NCBI GenBank assembly: GCA_020629335.1
Contig: JAHDDN010000235.1
Coordinates: 1 to 6,417, forward strand
DNA from: Chitinophagales bacterium
GTDB lineage: Bacteria > Bacteroidota > Bacteroidia > Chitinophagales > UBA2359
DNA length: 6,417 nt
Direction of reading: 5' to 3'
Shown: in pieces, positions 1 to 5,773 of the stretch
How the letters are laid out: every line of letters begins with the position of its first letter
Numbering within the stretch: position 1 is the stretch's first letter
Program-made: the position numbers and the translations under genes
The notes under the pieces: model-generated
Seen by the model: only the letters and a program-made list of their open reading frames with translations
Database searches by the model: none
What the model was told of the DNA's origin: nothing

Positions 1-11
1 ACCCAAAAAAA

Positions 12-767
12 ATGAAACTCCAGTACCTCTCTGACCTACATTTAGAATACCCACTCAATCGAGCCTACCTAAAAGAAAATCCCATTATACCAAGCGCAGA
101 AATACTCATCATGGCAGGAGATATTTATCACTTAGACAAAGACTTCAGCCAGTTAGAATTCATTAAGCGAGTTAGCGATCAGTTTGAGAAAGTATTTATC
201 ATTCCAGGTAATCACGAATACTATGGCGGATTTGATGCAGCCACCGCCTTATCCAGTATGGACAAATACATATTCCCCAATGTGCGAATCATTAATAATA
301 AAGTAATTCAAATAGAAGATACCCAGTTAATCTTCACCACCCTTTGGTCAAAAATTACCAAGCAGCCCGACAAAATTAAACGAGCCATTAATGATTTTTG
401 GAAAATCAAATATCAAGGCTTTCCCTTGTCTGTCGAGCAATTTAATGAGCTGCATGAATACGCATTTAGATTTTTAGAAAAAGCTTGTCAGGTAGAAGGA
501 AAAAAGGTAGTTGTGACACATCACTTACCCTCTTTTCAATGTAATGTAGAGGAATTCATGTTTAGCAAATGGAACGAAGCCTTTTGTGTGGATAAGCACC
601 AATTTATTGTGGACAACGACATCCAATATTGGATTTATGGACACAGCCACCGCAATAAAAAAGATTTCCAAATCAATGGCACCCAAATGATCACCAACCA
701 AATGGGCTACCTAGAATACGGCGAACAAAAAACATTTTCTCTAGACAAAACCATCACCCTCCCGTAG
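12..767 (+). CDS. Calcineurin-like metallophosphoesterase
   Basis: This 251-residue protein belongs to the calcineurin-like metallophosphoesterase superfamily, whose members hydrolyse phosphomono- or phosphodiesters using two metal ions. The full metal-binding set is visible: D8 and H10 in SDLH, D37 in AGD, N67-H68 in GNHE, H170 in VTHH, and H211 and H213 in YGHSH. No signal peptide or membrane segment is apparent, so it is probably cytoplasmic. The ATG at 12 places the first strand (MKLQYLSDLH) exactly where the family begins, so the start is secure although only 11 upstream bases are visible. The substrate cannot be read from the sequence; nucleotide, phospholipid and nucleic-acid esters are all possible. 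The last 34 bases, including the TAG stop, are repeated exactly about 100 bp downstream. No functional link with the neighbouring genes is evident. Confidence 0.93.
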   Translation: MKLQYLSDLHLEYPLNRAYLKENPIIPSAEILIMAGDIYHLDKDFSQLEFIKRVSDQFEKVFIIPGNHEYYGGFDAATALSSMDKYIFPNVRIINNKVIQIEDTQLIFTTLWSKITKQPDKIKRAINDFWKIKYQGFPLSVEQFNELHEYAFRFLEKACQVEGKKVVVTHHLPSFQCNVEEFMFSKWNEAFCVDKHQFIVDNDIQYWIYGHSHRNKKDFQINGTQMITNQMGYLEYGEQKTFSLDKTITLP

Positions 768-790
768 AGACCTTGCACCCCAACGTCCAA
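734..790 (+). repeat. 57-bp direct repeat, copy 1 (overlaps gene end)
   Basis: This copy covers the last 11 codons of the phosphoesterase, its TAG stop and 23 bases beyond. It matches 835-891 at 54 of 57 positions. The differences fall at 768, 779 and 780, all after the stop codon, so the coding part is identical in both copies. The exact offset is 101 bp. Confidence 0.95.
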
Positions 791-794
791 AAAA

Positions 795-824
795 ATGTAG
801 GGGCCGACCTATGTGTCGGCCCTT
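795..824 (+). repeat. GC-rich hairpin repeat, copy A; possible terminator
   Basis: The arms GGGCCGAC (801-808) and GTCGGCCC (815-822) pair perfectly over 8 bp around the loop CTATGT. The preceding ATGTAG is shared with copy B at 1094-1121. On the + strand the stem is followed by TTTT (823-826) and preceded by a run of A, so it could also terminate transcription of the phosphoesterase, 33 bp past its stop. The match to copy B argues that it is first of all an interspersed repeat. Confidence 0.85.
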
Positions 825-834
825 TTGCCAGTAG

Positions 835-891
835 ATTTTCTCTAGACAAAACCATCACCCTCCCGTAGGGACCTTGCACTGCAACGTCCAA
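835..891 (+). repeat. 57-bp direct repeat, copy 2
   Basis: This is the second copy of the phosphoesterase gene end, 101 bp downstream of copy 1, with 54 of 57 bases identical. The 44 bp between the copies hold hairpin copy A. It carries the last 11 codons and a stop but no start, so it is a gene-end fragment and not a gene. Confidence 0.95.
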
Positions 892-918
892 TCACACCGC
901 AACGTCTAATTGCAAGGT
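871..918. repeat. Tandem 16-bp units inside an 8-bp inverted repeat
   Basis: Two units of the form CACYGCAACGTCYAAT lie at 877-892 and 895-910, 18 bp apart and matching at 14 of 16 bases. A related third unit occurs at 776-790 within copy 1 of the longer repeat. The pair is flanked by ACCTTGCA (871-878) and its reverse complement TGCAAGGT (911-918). Function is unknown. Confidence 0.7.
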
Positions 919-1073
919 AATATCATTTTTATGCGTGAGGGATGGAAGTGGTATGTGGCGTTCATGATGTGACTTACGGCGCTTAGTGATGCGATGGCTG
1001 GCCCGAAGGGCAGACAAGCAGCACTTAGCAAAGTAGGAGCAGCATAGCCACATAAGAACGGACAGCCCGACCT

Positions 1074-1140
1074 GATTATTTTTTGGGCCAGTTATGTAGG
1101 GGCGCACCTATGTGTGCGCCCTCTGGCCCAAAAAATAATC
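1074..1140. repeat. Nested palindrome: 18-bp perfect arms enclosing hairpin copy B
   Basis: The outer arms, 1074-1091 and 1123-1140, are perfect 18-bp reverse complements (GATTATTTTTTGGGCCAG and its complement). Inside lies a second hairpin, GGGCGCAC (1100-1107) with GTGCGCCC (1114-1121), around the loop CTATGT. The segment 1094-1121 matches 795-822 at 24 of 28 positions, and all four differences are compensating stem changes. The whole 67-bp unit could fold into one long hairpin with an 8-against-1 internal loop. It may be a small miniature element or a fold in RNA. No target-site duplication is obvious at its edges, and there is no T-run after it on the + strand. Confidence 0.85.
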
Positions 1141-1150
1141 GGGGCACGCC

Positions 1151-1189
1151 CAAATAAAAAATGGAGTGGGAACATTACCTCCCACTCCA
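1151..1189 (-). terminator. Intrinsic terminator of the acetyltransferase operon
   Basis: The arms TGGAGTGGGA (1162-1171) and TCCCACTCCA (1180-1189) are perfect 10-bp complements around an 8-base loop. Read on the minus strand, the stem is followed by TTTTTTATTT (1161 down to 1152), which is the classical arrangement for Rho-independent termination. It lies 75 bp after the stop of the acetyltransferase. On the + strand the stem is followed by AAAAGG, so it would not work well in that direction. Confidence 0.85.
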
Positions 1190-1264
1190 AAAGGAATTAT
1201 GAAGCACTATCTCAAAAATTCCTTAGAAAATTTAATAAATAAGCTTTTGTGTTTTTAGAGATCT

Positions 1265-1873
1265 TTAATAAGAGAGCTGTTGTATTTTTTCTTGCAGCAT
1301 ATATTTGGTCTCCGTTTCCCATTCCTCTTTGATGATACTTAATACGACGCTGCACCTTCTACCACTTAGTGCTTTATAACTGTTTCTCAATAAACCCTCC
1401 ATTTGACAACCAATACTTTTCATGGCGGCTATACTACGAGCGTTATTTTTATCAGCCCTAAATTCAATTCTTTCTATTTCCATTATTTCAAATAAAAACT
1501 CTAAGAGGAGGTATTTACAATTTTTATTTAGACCCGTTCCTTGAAAATTTTTGCCATACCAAGAATAGCCAATTGAAGCCGTCTGATGATAATCAGAGTA
1601 GTCATAAAATCGGGTGCTACCAACATACTCATTAGTGCGCTTATCAAAAACGATGAAAGGATAGCCTTTTTGATTACTGCGCATATTCAAGGCGAGATTT
1701 ATATAGTTTTGCAGATTTTCTTCTCCAGCAGCTGATACCAAAGAGTATTGCCAAAGCTCAGGCTCTTGCTTAGAAAATGGTCGAATATACTCGATATCCT
1801 CGGCTACTAATGGGCGCAATAAAGCGACCTCATTTTCTAAGATATAATCTTCTTTAAAATTGAATTTTTCCAT
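1265..1873 (-). CDS. GNAT family N-acetyltransferase, RimJ/RimL type
   Basis: This 202-residue protein fits the GNAT fold of the Acetyltransf_3 (RimJ/RimL-like) group, which moves an acetyl group from acetyl-CoA to an amine. Visible landmarks are LLRPLVAEDIEYI at 18-30 (start of the fold), YVGSTRFYDY at 83-92, the acetyl-CoA pyrophosphate loop with QGTG at 111-114, and the family's closing pattern with N144, ARS and AMKSIGCQMEG at 151-160, ending in LLRNS. The acceptor is unknown: protein N-terminus, small amine or antibiotic are all possible for such proteins. The start ATG lies only 15 bp after the stop of the upstream PNPOx-like gene, so the two are almost certainly co-transcribed. A strong terminator follows. 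The length is somewhat above the usual 170-190 residues because of a tail after residue 185. Confidence 0.9.
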   Translation of the reverse strand: MEKFNFKEDYILENEVALLRPLVAEDIEYIRPFSKQEPELWQYSLVSAAGEENLQNYINLALNMRSNQKGYPFIVFDKRTNEYVGSTRFYDYSDYHQTASIGYSWYGKNFQGTGLNKNCKYLLLEFLFEIMEIERIEFRADKNNARSIAAMKSIGCQMEGLLRNSYKALSGRRCSVVLSIIKEEWETETKYMLQEKIQQLSY

Positions 1874-1888
1874 TGGGTTTAGTTTACT

Positions 1889-2548
1889 TTATTTTTTTCC
1901 TGATTCCTTAACATAGTTAATGGCAGATTCTGCTACTTCAATTCCTCCTCTTAAAAGAGGGCCAGGAATAGGTTCATGGATTGTTCTGGAAAAAGGAATA
2001 ACCCCAGCCCAAATATCTAAATCATGATCATTTTTATCATCACTTGGCGGCCCTTTTCGCACTTTTGCAGAGGCTTGATCTATTGGGAGTTTGAGTACCA
2101 TAGTGCCCTTTAGTTCTTTATCAGAAGGTTGGCGAACTTCCTCCCATCTTCCCTTGATAACATGCTCAGTTAGATACTCCAAAGCCAATAAATTAGCTTC
2201 TTTTCCCTCTACCAAACTTGCTTTCCCAAATACCACCACCGATTCATAATTAGCCGAATGATGGAAGGCGGAACGAGCTAAGACTAAGCCATTTACTCTG
2301 GTGACACAGACGGAAATATCAATGCCTTCTTTCAAGGACTTCATCATTCTACTCGCCATAGAACCATGCAGATATAAGTCATTTTCATGTCGCCCATACA
2401 AGGTCGGAATAACCACGGGGATATCATTATGCACAAATCCAACATGGCAAATAAACTCTTTATCCAAGATTTTATAAATGGATTCTTTATCGTAAATGCC
2501 CCTTTGTGGAACTCGCTTCACCTTAATTTTCTCTGATATTTTTTCCAT
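1889..2548 (-). CDS. PNPOx-like flavin-binding split-barrel protein (Pyridox_ox_2 family)
   Basis: This protein belongs to the pyridoxamine 5'-phosphate oxidase-like FMN-binding split-barrel superfamily, Pyridox_ox_2 branch. From the chosen start (219 residues) the conserved stretches appear in order: KRVPQRGIYD near 11-20, FICHVGFVHNDIPVVIPTLY near 32-51, LYLHGSMASRM near 58-68, LVLARSAFHHSANYESVVVF near 89-108, GRWEEVRQPS near 133-142 and SAKVRKGPPSDD near 160-171. Members bind flavin, and their real reactions are mostly unknown; true PNP oxidase activity should not be assumed. The frame extends upstream to a GTG at 2626, but that extension lacks family similarity and would run through the palindromic operator, so the ATG at 2548 (MEKISEK) is preferred. 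The gene is divergent from the MocR regulator and leads the operon with the acetyltransferase. Confidence 0.88.
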   Translation of the reverse strand: MEKISEKIKVKRVPQRGIYDKESIYKILDKEFICHVGFVHNDIPVVIPTLYGRHENDLYLHGSMASRMMKSLKEGIDISVCVTRVNGLVLARSAFHHSANYESVVVFGKASLVEGKEANLLALEYLTEHVIKGRWEEVRQPSDKELKGTMVLKLPIDQASAKVRKGPPSDDKNDHDLDIWAGVIPFSRTIHEPIPGPLLRGGIEVAESAINYVKESGKK

Positions 2549-2565
2549 AATGATTTTTTTGTTTT

Positions 2566-2573
2566 CAAAATTA
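2566..2573 (-). promoter_or_regulatory. Candidate -7 box for the PNPOx/GNAT operon
   Basis: Read on the minus strand, 2573 down to 2566 is TAATTTTG, an exact match to the Bacteroidota -7 consensus TAnnTTTG. It lies 17 bp before the preferred ATG at 2548 and just downstream of the palindromic operator. No good -33 TTTG is seen at the usual spacing, which would suit a promoter needing an activator. The evidence is a short motif only. Confidence 0.45.
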
Positions 2574-2579
2574 GCATTA

Positions 2580-2625
2580 AATTGGACTACTTGAATAGTC
2601 CAATTGTTATTTATCAAATAGTCCA
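2580..2625. promoter_or_regulatory. Candidate MocR operator: inverted repeat plus third direct half-site
   Basis: AATTGGACTA (2580-2589) and TAGTCCAATT (2596-2605) are perfect 10-bp inverted arms with a 6-bp spacer. A third half-site makes a 9-bp direct repeat, AATAGTCCA, at 2594-2602 and 2617-2625; the two are 23 bp apart start to start, about two helical turns. The third site ends two bases before the regulator's ATG. MocR-family regulators such as GabR and PdxR are known to bind direct repeats near divergent promoters. That this is the site of the adjacent regulator is inferred from position and architecture. Confidence 0.75.
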
Positions 2626-2627
2626 CT

Positions 2628-4106
2628 ATGTTGCCTTATAAAACACTCATATCTATTAATAGAAATGTCGATACAGCCGTATATCTCCAAATAGCTAAAT
2701 GCATTATACAGGAGATTTCTAATGGTCGAATTAGCCCCAATACCCAATTGCCTAGTAGTCGAAAGCTATCAGAGATCCTGGAAGTACATCGCAAAACCAT
2801 CGTAGCAGCTTATGATGAATTAGAGGCGCAAGGATGGGTTTATAAAAAAGCAAACATAGGTACTTTCGTGATTCAAAACATTCCTGATATTGTACCGATT
2901 CAATATGAAAGTACGCCTAAAGAATCCAAAGAGTATTCCTTCTTGAATGTGAATTATGATTTTAGCGATATAGGTAATTACTCTCCGTCCAGAGATATTT
3001 ATAATGCCAAGTATCGCTTAGATGATGGTTTTCCCGATTCGAGATTGGCTCCTCTAAGTGCGCTGTCAAAAGAGTACTCATCTTTATTGAAAAATAGCCG
3101 AATGATTAAGTCCATGAATTATTTTATGGAGCATAAAGGCGATCAATTTTTCAGGCAAGAGCTGGTTAATCACTTAAAAGAAACCAGAGGAATACAAACG
3201 ACAGTAGATAATATTTTAGTTACACGGGGTAGTTTAATGGCTTTTTATTTACTCTTTTCGATGACTATTCAAAAAGGAGATAATGTAGCTGTAGCTGAGC
3301 CAGGCTATAATGCTTTGAATAAATTAGTCAGTATGCATCATGGAACTTTACGCAATATTCAAGTAGATGAAAATGGTTTAATAGTAGAAGATTTAGAAAG
3401 CGTATTACAAAAAGAAACGATCAAATATTTATTCATTATTCCACACCATCATCATCCCACTACAGTTAAATTAAGCCCAGAAAGAAGGATCAAATTATTG
3501 CAATTATCCGAAAAATATAATTTTGCTATCATAGAAGATGATTACGATTTTGACTTTCATTACAGCAGTAGTCCTGTCCTTCCTCTGGCAAGTATGAATC
3601 ACCAAGGCAATCTAATTTATGTCGGTTCTTTCAGCAAATTAATTGCTCCAGCTTTGCGCTTAGGCTTTATAGTTGGCAAGCGGGAATTGATTGATAATTT
3701 AGCCCATCTAAGGCGCTATATAGATTGGAAAGGGGACCCCATTTTAGAAAGAGCGGTAAGTCATTTGATCAAGAGTGGAGAAATACGACGTTACTTAAAT
3801 AAGGCATTGATTCACTACCGAAAGCGAAGAGATGTGCTTTGCGATTTATTACAAGCAGACTTAAGTGATCTGATCAGCTTTCAGCCTCCCGAAGGCGGTT
3901 TGGCTATTTGGACTCAATTTGATCCCTCCATAGATCTATACGATCTCCGCCAAAAATGCTTGGCGAAAAGCCTTTACATCACAACTCCCCATATCCATTT
4001 TTCTGAAAAGACGCATCATCACGGAGTACGCTTAGGTTTCGCTTCTATGAATGAGGAGGAATTAGTCAAAGCATTTAATATTTTTAAGAAAGTGATTAGG
4101 GAGTGA
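2628..4106 (+). CDS. MocR/GabR-family transcriptional regulator with aminotransferase-like domain
   Basis: This 492-residue protein fuses an N-terminal GntR-type winged helix-turn-helix (about 13-82, with LPSSRKLSEIL and VHRKTIVAAYDEL) to a fold-type I PLP-dependent aminotransferase domain (about 125-490). Key PLP residues are visible: K337 in VGSFSK for the internal aldimine, D304 and Y306 in IIEDDYD for the cofactor ring, and R468 in GVRLGFA as a likely carboxylate binder. Such proteins act as dimeric transcription factors sensing PLP or a PLP-amine adduct. The ATG at 2628 starts at the usual MLPYKTLI, so the start is secure. The loop usually reading PSHQFPTG is here PHHHHPTT (272-279). It is divergent from the PNPOx-like/acetyltransferase operon, the expected target, and probably autoregulated through the repeats next to its start codon. 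Confidence 0.95.
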   Translation: MLPYKTLISINRNVDTAVYLQIAKCIIQEISNGRISPNTQLPSSRKLSEILEVHRKTIVAAYDELEAQGWVYKKANIGTFVIQNIPDIVPIQYESTPKESKEYSFLNVNYDFSDIGNYSPSRDIYNAKYRLDDGFPDSRLAPLSALSKEYSSLLKNSRMIKSMNYFMEHKGDQFFRQELVNHLKETRGIQTTVDNILVTRGSLMAFYLLFSMTIQKGDNVAVAEPGYNALNKLVSMHHGTLRNIQVDENGLIVEDLESVLQKETIKYLFIIPHHHHPTTVKLSPERRIKLLQLSEKYNFAIIEDDYDFDFHYSSSPVLPLASMNHQGNLIYVGSFSKLIAPALRLGFIVGKRELIDNLAHLRRYIDWKGDPILERAVSHLIKSGEIRRYLNKALIHYRKRRDVLCDLLQADLSDLISFQPPEGGLAIWTQFDPSIDLYDLRQKCLAKSLYITTPHIHFSEKTHHHGVRLGFASMNEEELVKAFNIFKKVIRE

Positions 4107-4118
4107 TTTTTTAGCTAT

Positions 4119-4147
4119 AAAAATGCTTTTTGACTTGCATTTTTTTA
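4119..4147 (+). terminator. Weak candidate terminator of the MocR gene
   Basis: AAAAATGC (4119-4126) pairs with GCATTTTT (4137-4144) around a 10-base loop, 12 bp after the regulator's stop, and the T-run continues to 4146. The stem has only two G-C pairs, so termination would be inefficient. It overlaps the candidate -33 element of the next gene. Confidence 0.4.
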
Positions 4148-4165
4148 TTTTTCGATTTAATTTTG
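4134..4165 (+). promoter_or_regulatory. Candidate Bacteroidota-type promoter for the GMC/SDR operon
   Basis: CTTG at 4134-4137 is followed after 20 bp by TAATTTTG at 4158-4165, matching the phylum's TTTG / TAnnTTTG pattern and spacing, with one mismatch in the -33 box. Transcription would start near 4172, leaving an AT-rich leader of about 90 bases before the ATG at 4262. The whole 155-bp gap is AT-rich, so a chance match is possible. Confidence 0.45.
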
Positions 4166-4261
4166 ATACTGTTTTTCTATCACACTAAAAACTATTTTAA
4201 CAATATATTTCTGATTTTGAAAAAATAATATCAAATTTAATTAATAAAACATTCATTTAAA

Positions 4262-5773
4262 ATGATTTATATTATAGGTTCAGGACCTTCGTCCATATCG
4301 GCGATTGTTGCATGCGTTAACCTTAATAAAGAAGTCACAATACTTGATGTAGGTTATACCATGAATTCGACACTGAAAAAAGGTGTTATCCCTCCCCAAA
4401 ATAATGGGAACTTCCCTCAAAAAAAAGTCTATGGTTCAGACTTTCCCTATTGGCATACTCAAGCCTATTCTTACTTAGAAAAAAACAAATCAGCCCTTTC
4501 TGCAAGTAATGCAAAGGGCGGATTTAGTACTGTTTGGGGAGCAGGTTTATTACCCTATATGAAAAAAGAGTTTGACTCTTGGCCAATTTCTTATGAGGAA
4601 ATGAATACTTATTATTCTATTTTAGATAGCTTTTTGCCTATGTCTGGAGAGGAGGATGCCTTAATAGACCACTTCCCATTGTATCATAGCAAGTTAAGTC
4701 GTATGAGCCCCTCTTCTCAGTTTAATATAGTATTTAAAGAGGTGTCTCAACACAAAAAATATTTGAAAAAAGAAGGGTTTTTATTCGGCAAGTCCAGAAT
4801 TGCAGTTAATCAATTTGGAGAGAGGCCTTGTACCTATTGTAAACAATGTATTGATGGTTGTCCGGAGAATATAATTTATTCCTCTTCTCATACATTAGAC
4901 AATCTATTAAATTCTCCTTTAGTACATTATAAGAGTGGTATCAAAGTGGAAAAACTAAAAGAAGACCAAGGAGGAATTAGTATTGAGGCTTTTGATTTAG
5001 AGGCGAATGGGCCTAAGGTTTATCATGCAGAAAAAGTGTTTTTGGGCTGTGGAGTATATAACACTACCAAGATTATGATGCGTTCTTTAGAAGCTTATAA
5101 TCATACTATAAACATTGATGATAGCCAATATTTTTTATTCCCTATTTTGGGACCTTACTCTCAAAATATTTTAAATGAAAATTTATTCACCTTAGCACAG
5201 TCATTTTGTGAAATTATTAATGAAGATGTTTTCCCTTATAGAGTTCATCTATCTCTTTATGGTTATAGCTCTTTTTTAGAAGATTATGTTTATTCTAAAT
5301 TTGGCCCATTGAATAAATTGTTTAAACCTGCTTTGGATTATGGACTGAAAAGAACTTATATTGGTCAAGGTTACCTACCTTCCAGCCATTCCAATAAAAT
5401 TAGTATCACTTTGAATAAGGGAAAAAAAGATACTTTTACTATTGTCCCAAAGAAAGAAGTAGAGGTTGAAAAACCAATTAAACAAGTGGTGAAGCATTTT
5501 AATAAATTCAAAGGAAAAACGAAGCTAAAAGCACTTTCCCCTTTTTTAATGATAGCTCCTATTGGGAAAAGTTTTCATCTGGGAGGTTCTTTTCCAATGC
5601 GTAAAAATCCGAAATCTGATTTTGAAACTAATTTGTTGGGTGAGTCTAAAGCTTTACCTAATGTACATTTGATAGACTCCAGCATTTTTCCGATTATAGA
5701 AAGTGGACCGCTTACTTATACGATGATGGCAAATGCTTATAGAATTACGAGTCAGGTCAATAAAGCTATTTAA
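4262..5773 (+). CDS. GMC-like FAD-dependent oxidoreductase with four-cysteine cluster
   Basis: This 503-residue flavoprotein resembles GMC-type alcohol/sugar oxidoreductases found beside polysaccharide genes. The Rossmann motif is at the extreme N-terminus (GSGPSS, 6-11) with D29 as the likely ribose-binding acid. GGFSTVWG (86-93) matches the FAD-contact loop, H439 in FHLGGSFPM is in the place of the GMC active-site histidine, and VHLIDSSIFP (468-477) is the C-terminal FAD segment. An insert carries C190, C193, C196 and C200-P201, a C-x2-C-x2-C-x3-C-P pattern like that of a [4Fe-4S] ferredoxin. The usual C-terminal NPT before the last helix is replaced by PLT (483-485). No signal peptide is visible, because the N-terminus is the dinucleotide-binding fold. 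The next gene starts at the base after its stop, so the two form an operon. The substrate is unknown; a sugar or lipid-linked sugar is likely from context. Confidence 0.85.
   Translation: MIYIIGSGPSSISAIVACVNLNKEVTILDVGYTMNSTLKKGVIPPQNNGNFPQKKVYGSDFPYWHTQAYSYLEKNKSALSASNAKGGFSTVWGAGLLPYMKKEFDSWPISYEEMNTYYSILDSFLPMSGEEDALIDHFPLYHSKLSRMSPSSQFNIVFKEVSQHKKYLKKEGFLFGKSRIAVNQFGERPCTYCKQCIDGCPENIIYSSSHTLDNLLNSPLVHYKSGIKVEKLKEDQGGISIEAFDLEANGPKVYHAEKVFLGCGVYNTTKIMMRSLEAYNHTINIDDSQYFLFPILGPYSQNILNENLFTLAQSFCEIINEDVFPYRVHLSLYGYSSFLEDYVYSKFGPLNKLFKPALDYGLKRTYIGQGYLPSSHSNKISITLNKGKKDTFTIVPKKEVEVEKPIKQVVKHFNKFKGKTKLKALSPFLMIAPIGKSFHLGGSFPMRKNPKSDFETNLLGESKALPNVHLIDSSIFPIIESGPLTYTMMANAYRITSQVNKAI

Larger units (their letters stand above)
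768..1264. other. Gene-free, repeat-rich intergenic region
   Basis: This stretch of about 500 bp between the phosphoesterase stop and the acetyltransferase stop holds no convincing gene. By eye, 795-1150 is richer in G and C than the flanking genes. From left to right it contains copy 1 tail and copy 2 of the 57-bp repeat, a GC-rich hairpin at 801-822, two tandem 16-bp units at 877-910, a loose palindrome centred near 1005, the nested inverted repeat at 1074-1140, and the minus-strand terminator at 1151-1189. The 1190-1264 segment is AT-rich and shows nothing recognisable beyond an 8-bp inverted repeat (1191-1198 with 1217-1224). The composition and repeats suggest a deposit of small mobile or extragenic repeat elements between convergent genes. 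Confidence 0.7.

Noticed and set aside
734..910. Possible CRISPR-like array
   Set aside because: There are only two long copies, one of which overlaps a gene, the spacing is irregular, and no cas genes are present. A local duplication explains it better.
892..1107. 71-codon minus-strand open frame
   Set aside because: It starts inside the loop of hairpin copy B, runs through several repeats and ends in the copied segment. It has no recognisable domain and an unusual Cys/His/Arg-rich composition typical of chance translation of GC-richer DNA.
1191..1224. AAGGAATT / AATTCCTT inverted repeat as a terminator
   Set aside because: The stem is short, A/T-rich and has an 18-base loop without a T-run on the minus strand; the stronger hairpin at 1162-1189 serves this role.
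1199..1258. 19-codon + strand open frame preceded by AAGGAATT
   Set aside because: It is very short and AT-rich, it sits in the trailer of the minus-strand operon, and the purine-rich stretch is part of an 8-bp inverted repeat. There is no other sign of coding.
1889..2548. Annotation as true pyridoxamine 5'-phosphate oxidase (pdxH)
   Set aside because: The conserved blocks fit the Pyridox_ox_2 branch, and the characteristic PdxH C-terminal pattern is not visible, so the specific activity and gene symbol are not supported.
4212..4219. TGATTTTG as a second -7 box for the oxidoreductase gene
   Set aside because: It deviates from TAnnTTTG at the conserved A and has no TTG at the right distance upstream; the motif at 4158-4165 fits better.
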